From an uncultured Polaribacter sp. (GTDB taxonomy: Bacteria; Bacteroidota; Bacteroidia; Flavobacteriales; Flavobacteriaceae), in NCBI GenBank assembly GCA_938084845.1, contig CALKEB010000008.1, positions 1 to 42,150 of the forward strand: 42,150 bases of DNA, given 5' to 3'. A model generated the notes under the pieces. That model was not told the origin of the DNA. It searched no databases and was given only the letters and a program-made list of their open reading frames with translations. Shown one piece after another: positions 9,855 to 16,824 of the stretch (the first letter of the stretch is position 1; every line of letters starts with the position of its first letter). The position numbers and the translations under genes are program-made.

Positions 9855-9959
9855 ATCTAAAATAATATTTAGATAAGACATCAATAGTCAAAATAATTTT
9901 TAGGGGTATTAATTTAAGACTATTGATCCCAAGAGCCGATTATATCGGCTCTTTTTTTT
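9855..9959 (+). ncRNA. Candidate structured non-coding RNA
   Basis: The 302-bp gap between the SSS symporter and pdxH has no plausible ORF but strong secondary structure in its second half. A 7-bp hairpin lies at 9855-9874. A perfect 10-bp long-range stem joins 9880-9889 with 9918-9927 around a 28-nt loop containing GGGG. A near-perfect Rho-independent terminator with a T-run follows (9931-9959). A possible -7 element (TAATTTTA) near 9788 would give a transcript of roughly 160 nt. Length and isolated position would suit a 6S-like or other regulatory RNA, but no family was identified. The first part, 9717-9790, is AT-rich and shows nothing recognisable. Confidence 0.45.
9931..9959 (+). terminator. 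Strong Rho-independent terminator
   Basis: A 10-bp stem (9931-9940 with 9944-9953, core GAGCCGAT/ATCGGCTC, 3-nt loop) runs into T's up to 9959. It is more than 200 bp past the symporter stop codon, which suggests it ends a separate transcript. Confidence 0.85.
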
Positions 9960-10018
9960 ACCTCTTTTTTTGATTTTATTTTTAAATCATTTGTATTTTT
10001 ACAAGATAAATTTTGAAA

Positions 10019-10666
10019 ATGGCTATAGATTTAAGTGATTACAGAAAATCATACAATAAAGAAGAACTTTTAGAGAGTACATGTCCTAAGAATCCAATGG
10101 AACTTTTTAACCAGTGGTTTAAAAATGCGGAGGAATCAAAGAAGATTGAAGAACCGAATGCAATGAACATTTCGACCATCGGAAAAGATGGTTTTCCTAA
10201 AAATAGAATTGTTCTTTTAAAAAAAATAGTACCTAAAGGGTTTATTTTTTTTACAAATTATACTTCAGAAAAAGGACAAGCTATCAAAGAGAATAACAAT
10301 ATTTGTTTGTCTTTTTTTTGGCCAGCTCTAGAGCAACAAATAATTATTAAAGGAAGAACAGAAAAATTACCCGAAAGCTCTTCAGATGATTACTTTAACT
10401 CTAGACCAGAAGGAAGCAAACTTGGAGCTTGGGCCTCTAACCAAAGCAATGTGGTAGCTTCAAGGAAAGAACTAGAAGATAATTTGAAAAAATTTGAAGA
10501 AGAATTTAAACATAAACAAATTCCCAGACCCAAACACTGGGGTGGTTATCTAACAAAACCGATATCTATAGAATTTTGGCAAGGAAGACCTAACCGAATG
10601 CATGATAGAATTCTATATCAACTAGAAAAAGATTTTTCTTGGAAATTAGAACGTTTAGCACCTTAA
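10019..10666 (+). CDS. pdxH: Pyridoxamine 5'-phosphate oxidase
   Basis: FMN enzyme that oxidises pyridoxine or pyridoxamine 5'-phosphate to pyridoxal 5'-phosphate, the last step of vitamin B6 salvage and synthesis. 215 residues from ATG 10019; a TTG two codons upstream (10013) is also in frame but less likely. Family motifs are DGFPKNRIVLLKK (FMN binding, about 58-70), FFTNYTSEKGQAI, SRPEGSKLGAWASNQS (about 127-142) and the C-terminal EFWQGRPNRMHDRI with the terminal RLAP. It is 31 bp upstream of the phosphatase gene. A -7-like TATTTTTA lies about 20 bp before the start. Confidence 0.96.
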   Translation: MAIDLSDYRKSYNKEELLESTCPKNPMELFNQWFKNAEESKKIEEPNAMNISTIGKDGFPKNRIVLLKKIVPKGFIFFTNYTSEKGQAIKENNNICLSFFWPALEQQIIIKGRTEKLPESSSDDYFNSRPEGSKLGAWASNQSNVVASRKELEDNLKKFEEEFKHKQIPRPKHWGGYLTKPISIEFWQGRPNRMHDRILYQLEKDFSWKLERLAP

Positions 10667-10697
10667 ATTTTTATATTTACAATTCAACATCAACCCA

Positions 10698-11186
10698 ATG
10701 AAAACACTATATATTGTTCGTCATGCAAAATCTTCTTGGGAGTATTCAGGAATAAAAGATATTGACAGGCCTTTAAAAAAAAGGGGGATTAATGATGCCC
10801 ATTTAATGTCTAAAGTCCTTAATAAAATGGTAGAAAAACCAGACGTTTTTATCTCTAGTAGCGCTAATAGAGCATTACATACAGCTGTGATTTTTTGTGA
10901 AAACTTTGGATTTCCACATTTTAATTTACAAATAAAAAAGCAACTGTATAGTTTTAGTGATGCATACCTAGTAAAAACTGTCAATGCTTTAGATGACGGT
11001 TTTAACTCTGCTATTATTTTTAGCCATGATCACGGAATCAATACATTTGTAAATGAACTTGGCAATAGACCAATTGCACATGTTCCCACATGTGGGATCA
11101 TTGGATTAAAATTTAAAGAGAAACATTGGAAAAATATAAGAAGAGGAGAAACATTTCTTATTGAATTTCCTAAAAATCACAAATAA
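10698..11186 (+). CDS. SixA-like histidine phosphatase
   Basis: Small one-domain member of the phosphoglycerate mutase/acid phosphatase (2H) superfamily, 162 residues. The catalytic RHAKSSW motif is at residues 8-14 (His9 is the phosphate-accepting residue). Arg58 sits in SSSANRALHTA, matching the family S-x-A-x-R-x-x-x-T-A pattern. The second catalytic His is probably His110 in IIFSHDHG. E. coli SixA dephosphorylates a histidine phosphotransfer domain, but flavobacterial homologues have no established substrate. The downstream Ppx/GppA gene starts 3 nt after this stop, suggesting coupled expression of two phosphatases. Confidence 0.85.
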   Translation: MKTLYIVRHAKSSWEYSGIKDIDRPLKKRGINDAHLMSKVLNKMVEKPDVFISSSANRALHTAVIFCENFGFPHFNLQIKKQLYSFSDAYLVKTVNALDDGFNSAIIFSHDHGINTFVNELGNRPIAHVPTCGIIGLKFKEKHWKNIRRGETFLIEFPKNHK

Positions 11187-11188
11187 AT

Positions 11189-12085
11189 TTGTTAGAAATA
11201 AAAAAATACGGTGCTATTGATATTGGCTCAAATGCAATTCGTTTACTTATTGCTAACGTCATTGTAAATGAAGATAAAGAAACGCAATTTAAAAAATCTT
11301 CGTTAGTAAGAGTACCCATTCGTTTAGGAGCAGATGCATTTGTAAATGGCAGTATTAGCGAAGCCAATACAGAAAGAATGATTGCTGCAATAAAAGCATT
11401 TCAACTTTTAATGAATGTACACCATGTAGAGCGTTATAAAGCGTGTGCTACCTCTGCAATGAGAGAGGCTACTAATGGTAAAATAGTAGCCGAAAAAATT
11501 GAACAAGAAACAGGAATTAAAATAGATATTATTGGAGGTAAAGAAGAGGCTAGTATAATCTCTTCAACAGATCTAAATACTTTAATTCAAAATAATAGTG
11601 CCTATCTATATGTAGATGTTGGAGGGGGTAGTACTGAATTTACTCTTTTTTCTGAAGGAAAAATTATTAGCTCTAAATCATTTAAAATGGGAACAGTTCG
11701 TTTGCTAAACAATAAAAAATCTACCAATAAAGAGATTTTTGCAAACGTTCAAAAATGGATAGAAAAAAACACAAAAGGTCTAAAAAAACTTTCTTTGATT
11801 GGTTCTGGAGGAAACATTAATAAGCTTTTTAAAATGTCTGGTAGAACTGAGGGCAAACCTATTTCTTATATTTACTTAAATGCTCAATATCAATTTTTAA
11901 AAAAAATGAGCTATCAAGAAAGAGTGACAGAATTAAGTTTAAATCCTGATCGAGCCGATGTAATTATTCCTGCAACAAAAATTTACTTATCTGCCATGAA
12001 ATGGAGTGGTGCAAAAAAAATATATGTCCCTAAGATTGGTCTAGCAGATGGTATAATTAAAAGTTTACATTACAATAAAATTTAA
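11189..12085 (+). CDS. Short Ppx/GppA-family phosphatase
   Basis: ASKHA-fold phosphatase, 298 residues: the core Ppx/GppA module without the C-terminal HD-like domain of E. coli Ppx or GppA. Phosphate-binding loops are GAIDIGSNAIRLLIANV (about 8-24) and YVDVGGGSTEFTLF (about 137-150), with a third glycine-rich loop SLIGSGGNINKL. The family acts on polyphosphate or pppGpp; which one cannot be decided here. The only start that retains the first loop is TTG at 11189, directly after the TAA of the SixA-like gene. An AT-rich hairpin follows the stop. Confidence 0.88.
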   Translation: MLEIKKYGAIDIGSNAIRLLIANVIVNEDKETQFKKSSLVRVPIRLGADAFVNGSISEANTERMIAAIKAFQLLMNVHHVERYKACATSAMREATNGKIVAEKIEQETGIKIDIIGGKEEASIISSTDLNTLIQNNSAYLYVDVGGGSTEFTLFSEGKIISSKSFKMGTVRLLNNKKSTNKEIFANVQKWIEKNTKGLKKLSLIGSGGNINKLFKMSGRTEGKPISYIYLNAQYQFLKKMSYQERVTELSLNPDRADVIIPATKIYLSAMKWSGAKKIYVPKIGLADGIIKSLHYNKI

Positions 12086-12119
12086 AAACATAAAACAGCT
12101 ATAGTTTTTAAATGTTTTT
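12084..12119 (+). terminator. Probable AT-rich terminator after the Ppx/GppA gene
   Basis: AAAAACAT (12084-12091) pairs with ATGTTTTT (12112-12119), and inside it AAAAC (12092-12096) pairs with GTTTT (12104-12108). The structure ends in a T-run. Weak in GC content but placed right at the stop codon. Confidence 0.45.
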
Positions 12120-12121
12120 AG

Positions 12122-12129
12122 TACTTTTG
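12122..12129 (+). promoter_or_regulatory. -7 box upstream of the OmpA-family pseudogene
   Basis: TACTTTTG matches TAnnTTTG and lies about 48 bp before the original ATG (12178). The same octamer occurs before the neighbouring damaged thioredoxin gene (minus strand 13809-13802). The promoter appears intact although the gene is broken. Confidence 0.4.
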
Positions 12130-12177
12130 AGACACTGTATACTCTATAATTAAAGACTTTTATTAATACTTATACCA

Positions 12178-13279
12178 ATGAAAAAAAATTGTTCTCAGTA
12201 CAACATTAATGTTGTTAGACTATTTTATTTTTAGTCAAGATTTACCAGAAAATCCTGAACCAGGAAAATGCTATGTTCGTTGTAAAACCCCTGATATCTA
12301 TAAGAACGAAACAGTAAAAATCACAGTATCTCCTGCCTACAAAAAAATAATATCCTAACCATCTGAATATGAAACAATTACAGAAAAAGTATTGATTAAA
12401 GAAGCAGGTGAAGAAATAGTCATAACTCCTGCAGAATGGGGTACACAAGAAGTAACTTACTATGAAAAAGAAGATGGTACAAAAATAGAAATTGAAAAAG
12501 CTAATTTCTTACAAGGCTTTGAAACAGTGGAAATAAAAGCAGCGAGTGCAAAATGGGAAATGAGCGAGAAATTACCAGATTGTAAATCGAATAATCCTGA
12601 CGATTGTAGATACTGGTGCTATAAACCAGTTCCTGCAGAATTTAAAACAATGCCTGTAGAAAAGTTACAAAGCGATGCTAAAGTTAATAAAATTAGGGTT
12701 CCAGGTATTATTAAAACTTACATAAGAAAGGTAATGGTTAAAAGACCTTCTACTAAGGTAATTAAGACAGTACCTGAATATAAAACAATTACTAAAACAA
12801 ATTTGGTTAGAGATGCAAGAACTGAAGAAGTTATTGTGCCTGCAGTGTATCGATCTGTAGCAAAGCAAGTTTTGGTAAAAAAAGGAGGATTATCTTCTTG
12901 GAAAGCAGTAGACTGTTCTCTTATAGACAATACCCCACTTCCAATTAATTGGGACTTTTCTAGTGCGACTTTAAATGATGGTGCAAAGAAGATAATTGAT
13001 GCTTGATTGCTTCCTATTGTTAAAGATGGAGTTGCTGTTTTTATTGAATCTCACACAGACATGAGAGGAACAAAAAAAGAAAACCAAGAGTTATCTGATA
13101 GAAGAGCAAAAGCAGTTACAGACTATTTAATATCTAAAGGCATTAATGCAACACAATTATTTGCTAAAGGTTTTGGAGAATCGAGATTACTAAATAAATG
13201 TAAAGATGGTGTAGTATGTTCTAAATCAGAACACGCTGTAAATAGAAGAACAACGTTTAGAGTTATCAATCAAAAATAA
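12178..13279 (+). pseudogene. Broken OmpA-family outer-membrane protein gene
   Basis: One long reading frame coding for a secreted protein with a C-terminal OmpA peptidoglycan-binding domain is interrupted three times. (1) After the ATG at 12178 a run of eight A's puts the frame out; seven A's would give MKKIVLSTTLMLLDYFIFSQ, a normal signal peptide. (2) TAA at 12356-12358 interrupts the frame before PSEYETITEK. (3) TGA at 13004-13006 splits the OmpA domain just before LLPIVKDG. The frame is otherwise intact and well conserved, including NPDDCRYWCYKPVP, SHTDMRGTKKENQELSDRRA and the terminal NRRTTFRV. The restored product would be about 365 residues. The good conservation suggests recent inactivation. 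Two of the three lesions are nonsense codons, so simple homopolymer sequencing error cannot explain all of it. Confidence 0.85.
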
Positions 13280-13281
13280 AC

Positions 13282-13314
13282 AAAAAACCGAAGTAATAAT
13301 TACTTCGGTTTTTT
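13282..13314. terminator. Bidirectional terminator between the two damaged genes
   Basis: A perfect 15-bp stem (13282-13296 with 13300-13314, loop TAA) has A's on the left arm and T's on the right, so it can end transcripts from both convergent genes. Confidence 0.9.
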
Positions 13315-13793
13315 ATTTAAAATTATTTATAACAGATACTATAAATGGATAATAGTATTCTGTCATAATATATCCTTTTTTTTCAGCTATTTTTTTCCCT
13401 TTATGATTCACAAATACTAAAGTAGGAAAAGAACGAACTTTATATTTATTCTTTAGATATAAATTTTCACTTATTTTATCTTGAGACAATAGCGTTTGAT
13501 TTCTAGGGGAATCTACTTCTAACAGAAGTAGCGCTTCGTCAGACAGTTCCTTAAACTTTTCTGTATGAAACAATTCTTTATCCAAAAGGATACAAGGACC
13601 ACACCAATCAGATCCTGTGAAATAAATAAGCACTGGTTTTTTTCTATTTTAGAACGTTCTAAAGCTTCATCATAAGTAGGTATCCAATCTAATTGTATTA
13701 CTTCTTTTTGGTTATGAATAGTGTCTCTACCTATAATATTTTGAGAAAAAACAGTATAAGTTGTTAGAAAAAAAATATTTTATTTTTAAACAT
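13313..13793 (-). pseudogene. Frameshifted secreted thioredoxin-fold protein gene
   Basis: The intact-looking 3' part (13633-13313) codes for a thioredoxin-fold domain with FTGSDWCGPC as active site (CxxC = CGPC) and FPTLVFVNHKGK with the cis-proline. Upstream on the same strand the N-terminal part continues in another frame: from ATG 13793 MFKNKIFFF, then a -1 shift into LTTYTVFSQNIIG (completing a signal peptide), then IQLDWIPTYDEALERSKIE, and a second -1 shift into KKPVLIYFTG. Both shifts fall in homopolymer runs: eight T's at 13775-13768 and seven A's at 13643-13637. Restored length is about 160 residues, a typical periplasmic thioredoxin-family protein. The product is either lost or needs two -1 frameshifts, for which both sites have the X XXY YYZ form. 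A -7-like TACTTTTG lies just upstream. Confidence 0.8.
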
Positions 13794-13821
13794 AACTAGT
13801 ACAAAAGTAACTTAAATCATA

Positions 13822-14847
13822 TTAATTTTTATTTGAAACTAAATTTAAAATCAAACTATTAAATTCTTTTTCAGTACCATTTAAAAAAGTAGTCTCTATC
13901 TCTAAAAAAGAAAGTTGAGGCAATTTATTACACAACCTCATATAATCTTTTTCTGTTGTTAAAAGAACCTTTTCTTTAGTGGTTAAATTTGAAAAAGTAG
14001 TTTGAATATCTTTTATATTTTTTTCAGTGAATTGGTGATGATCTGGATATTTTAAATGGTGAAAATGTATTTTATTTTCTTTTAAATAGGTTACCAAAGG
14101 ATTTGGGTTTGCAATACCAGTAACCAATAAAACTTCTTTAGATACCAATTGTTCTTGCGTATACGAAAAAGTACCCTTTATTTTATTTGCATAAGTTATT
14201 GTACTAAAAAATATAGGCTTTTTAAATTTAGAGAGTGACGCTTTGATGTCTTTCTGTTGCGCTGAAGATAAAGTTTTAGGACATTTTGTAACTACAATTA
14301 CATTGGCTCTATTTGCCCCATTAGAAGACTCTCTTAAATTACCTGTAGGCAATAAAAAATCGTTCACAAATAAATCCTGATACTTGGTTAAAAGTATCGA
14401 AAGACTTCCAGTTACTTTTCGATGTTGATACGCATCATCTAATAATATTATTTCTGGTGATGACACCTCTAAAAGATTTTGAATCCCCTTTACTCTATTT
14501 TCGTTAACTGCAACAGAAATAGTTTTGAATTTTTTAAAGTATTGTAAAGGCTCATCACCCACCTCTAAAGTAGTATGATTTTTATTCAAATTAATATGAC
14601 CTTTTGTGGCTCTTCCATAACCTCTACTTAAAATTGCTAATCGATGCGTTTTTTTTAGCAATCTTACTAGATATTCTACTTGCGGTGTTTTCCCTGTGCC
14701 ACCAACACTTAAATTACCAACAACTATTACTGGCACTTGAAAAGAAGTAGAATTTAGAATACGACGATCATAAAATAGATTTCGAAACCAGGTAATACTA
14801 CCGTAGATTAAACTAAAGGGAAACAAAAAAAATCTTAGAAATTTCAT
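13822..14847 (-). CDS. lpxK: Tetraacyldisaccharide 4'-kinase (lipid A synthesis)
   Basis: Inner-membrane-associated kinase that phosphorylates the 4' position of the lipid A disaccharide, using ATP. 341 residues. An N-terminal hydrophobic helix (about 1-22) anchors it. The Walker A loop is GNLSVGGTGKT (residues 44-54). The conserved LLDDAYQHRKV lies near residue 138 and LLTTEKDYMRL near 300. Monocistronic and divergent from the NIF3 gene; its start is 53 bp from that gene's start. Confidence 0.95.
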   Translation of the reverse strand: MKFLRFFLFPFSLIYGSITWFRNLFYDRRILNSTSFQVPVIVVGNLSVGGTGKTPQVEYLVRLLKKTHRLAILSRGYGRATKGHINLNKNHTTLEVGDEPLQYFKKFKTISVAVNENRVKGIQNLLEVSSPEIILLDDAYQHRKVTGSLSILLTKYQDLFVNDFLLPTGNLRESSNGANRANVIVVTKCPKTLSSAQQKDIKASLSKFKKPIFFSTITYANKIKGTFSYTQEQLVSKEVLLVTGIANPNPLVTYLKENKIHFHHLKYPDHHQFTEKNIKDIQTTFSNLTTKEKVLLTTEKDYMRLCNKLPQLSFLEIETTFLNGTEKEFNSLILNLVSNKN

Positions 14848-14872
14848 TACAGTAAAAATACATTAAAATTGT

Positions 14873-14880
14873 TAACTTTG
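14873..14880 (+). promoter_or_regulatory. -7 box of the NIF3 operon
   Basis: TAACTTTG matches TAnnTTTG and is 20 bp before the ATG at 14901. The -33 element is not clear. Confidence 0.45.
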
Positions 14881-14900
14881 ATTTTCAATTATTTCTTCAA

Positions 14901-15995
14901 ATGACTATAAAAAACGTTACAGATTACATCGAAAAACTTGCGCCACTAAACTATGCGGAATCATTTGATAATGTAGGTTTATTAGTAGGTAATGCTGCTA
15001 CAAAAATAACAAATATTCTAGTTACTCTAGACACTTTAGAGGACACTGTTGATGAGGCTATTGCCAAAAAATGTAATTTGATTATTTCCTTTCATCCAAT
15101 TATTTTTAGTGGATTAAAAAAAATAACAGGTGCTAGTTATGTAGAAAGAGTAGTGTTAAAAGCAATAAAAAATGATATTGCAATATATGCTACACACACA
15201 GCACTAGACAACGCTAAAGATGGAGTTTCCTCAAAAATTTGTGATGTTTTAGGATTAAAAAACAAAACAATTTTAATCCCCAAAAAAGGAATCATTAAAA
15301 AACTCACAACCTATGTGCCAAAAGAAGCTGCACCAAACGTAAGACAAGCTCTTTTTGCTGTTAATCAAAATAATATTGGAAATTACAGCGATGCATCATT
15401 TAATGTACTTGGAGAGGGAACTTTTAAAGGAAATGAAAATTCAGCTCCAACCATTGGTGAAAAGAATAAATTTCATACAGAAGAAGAAATAAAAATTACA
15501 ATGCTATTGGAAAGTAAAGACGAATCTCAATTATTAAAAACACTTCATAAAAATCATCCTTATGAAGAGGTTGCATATGAAATAGTTACTGTAGATAATT
15601 CTCATCAGGACATTGGTATGGGTATGATTGGAGAATTTGAAGAGGCATTAGACGAAACTGTTTTTTTGCACTACTTAAAAAAGACAATGCGTACTGAATG
15701 CATTAGACATTCATCTTTGTTACATAAAAAAATAAAAAAAGTAGCTGTGTTAGGAGGTTCAGGAAGCTTTGCAATTGAACAAGCTAAAATAGCTGGAGCA
15801 GATGCTTATGTAAGTGCAGATTTTAAATATCATGACTTTTTTAAAGCTGAAAAAAAGATTCTTTTAGCAGATATAGGGCATTATGAAAGCGAACAGTTTA
15901 CAAAAAACCTTTTGGTTGATTATCTTACAAAAAAATTTAGTAATTTTGCAATCATTTTATCAGAAAAAAGTACAAATCCTATATATTATATATAA
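14901..15995 (+). CDS. NIF3/YbgI-family dinuclear metal protein with PII-like insert
   Basis: Cytosolic protein of the NIF3 (DUF34) family, 364 residues, the long form with an inserted PII/CutA-like domain (about 120-235, containing HKNHPYEEVAYEI). Metal-ligand candidates are His65 (SFHPIIF), His99 and Asp103 (YATHTALDNA) and, near the end, the His and Glu of DIGHYESEQF. The substrate-facing motif SFDNVGLLVG is at 21-30. Often annotated GTP cyclohydrolase I type 2, but that activity is not established for the family. It forms a tight operon with the next gene (2-bp gap), an association seen in many bacteria. Confidence 0.92.
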   Translation: MTIKNVTDYIEKLAPLNYAESFDNVGLLVGNAATKITNILVTLDTLEDTVDEAIAKKCNLIISFHPIIFSGLKKITGASYVERVVLKAIKNDIAIYATHTALDNAKDGVSSKICDVLGLKNKTILIPKKGIIKKLTTYVPKEAAPNVRQALFAVNQNNIGNYSDASFNVLGEGTFKGNENSAPTIGEKNKFHTEEEIKITMLLESKDESQLLKTLHKNHPYEEVAYEIVTVDNSHQDIGMGMIGEFEEALDETVFLHYLKKTMRTECIRHSSLLHKKIKKVAVLGGSGSFAIEQAKIAGADAYVSADFKYHDFFKAEKKILLADIGHYESEQFTKNLLVDYLTKKFSNFAIILSEKSTNPIYYI

Positions 15996-15997
15996 AC

Positions 15998-16771
15998 ATG
16001 GCAAAGAAGAAAGAAGTTTCGGTTGAAGAAAAATTAAGAGCTTTATATGATTTACAATTAATCGACTCAAGAATTGACGAAATTAGAAACGTAAGAGGTG
16101 AATTACCTTTAGAGGTTGAAGATCTAGAAGATGAAGTTGCTGGTTTAAATACTCGTATTTCTAATTTAGATAATGATGTTTCTAACTTAGAAACTGATAT
16201 TAATAATAAGAAATTAGCAATCGACGAATCTAAATCGTTGATGAAAAAATACGAAGAACAACAACAAAAAGTTAGAAATAATAGAGAATTTGATTCTTTG
16301 TCGAAAGAAATAGAGTTTCAGGATTTAGAAATTCAATTGGCTGAAAAAAGAATTAATGAGTACAAAGCAAAAATCGCTCAGAAATTAGAAGTTATTGAGA
16401 CCACTAAAGAAAAATTAGCAAAACAAGAACAACACTTAGGTCATAAAAAGGCAGAATTAGATGCTATTCTTAAAGAAACTGAAAAAGAAGAAACACTTTT
16501 AATAAAAAAATCTAAAGAGTTTGGTACCTCTTTAGACAAGCATTTATATGCTGCATACAATAGAATTAGAACAAAAGTAAAAAACGGACTAGCAGTAGTT
16601 GCTATTGAACGTGGTGCCTCTGGAGGTTCTTATTTTACAATTCCACCTCAAGTTCAATTAGAAATTGCAAATAGAAAAAAAATAACGATCGATGAGCACA
16701 GTGGTCGTATATTAGTTGATGCTGCATTGGCTGAAGAAGAAAAAGAGAAAATGGATAAATTCTTTTCTTAA
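15998..16771 (+). CDS. Coiled-coil protein with a cysteine-less zinc-ribbon relic
   Basis: 257 residues, very acidic and lysine-rich, with a long coiled coil over about 10-180. It belongs to the 'C4-type zinc ribbon' (DUF164) family paired with NIF3. The C-terminal region aligns in pattern with that ribbon (ERGASGGSYFTIPPQ at 204-218, then DEHSGRILV at 232-240), but the positions where CxxC pairs are expected read ASGGS and DEHSG. The whole protein contains no cysteine, so it cannot bind zinc in the usual way. The IPPQ segment is preserved. Function unknown; C. jejuni and H. pylori relatives have been linked to flagella or adhesion, which does not apply here. It is followed by a strong bidirectional terminator. 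Confidence 0.85.
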   Translation: MAKKKEVSVEEKLRALYDLQLIDSRIDEIRNVRGELPLEVEDLEDEVAGLNTRISNLDNDVSNLETDINNKKLAIDESKSLMKKYEEQQQKVRNNREFDSLSKEIEFQDLEIQLAEKRINEYKAKIAQKLEVIETTKEKLAKQEQHLGHKKAELDAILKETEKEETLLIKKSKEFGTSLDKHLYAAYNRIRTKVKNGLAVVAIERGASGGSYFTIPPQVQLEIANRKKITIDEHSGRILVDAALAEEEKEKMDKFFS

Positions 16772-16787
16772 TTCTTTTATTTAAAAT

Positions 16788-16822
16788 AAAAAAACTCGAA
16801 GTATACACTTCGAGTTTTTTTT
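16788..16822. terminator. Bidirectional Rho-independent terminator
   Basis: The stem core ACTCGAAGT / ACTTCGAGT with loop ATAC is extended by A-run/T-run pairing (16788-16802 with 16807-16822). It serves both the NIF3 operon (plus) and the DUF349 gene (minus). Confidence 0.9.
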
Positions 16823-16824
16823 AT

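Noticed and set aside
12242..12448. Aromatic-rich minus-strand ORFs within the OmpA pseudogene (also 12665-12930).
   Set aside because: They are reverse readings of the repetitive Lys/Glu/Thr/Val-rich OmpA-family sequence and carry no recognisable protein pattern.
13004..13006. The in-frame TGA in the OmpA-family gene as a selenocysteine codon.
   Set aside because: The same frame also has a TAA (12356) and a frameshift at the start, no selenoprotein is known in this family, and no SECIS-like element was seen; gene decay is simpler.
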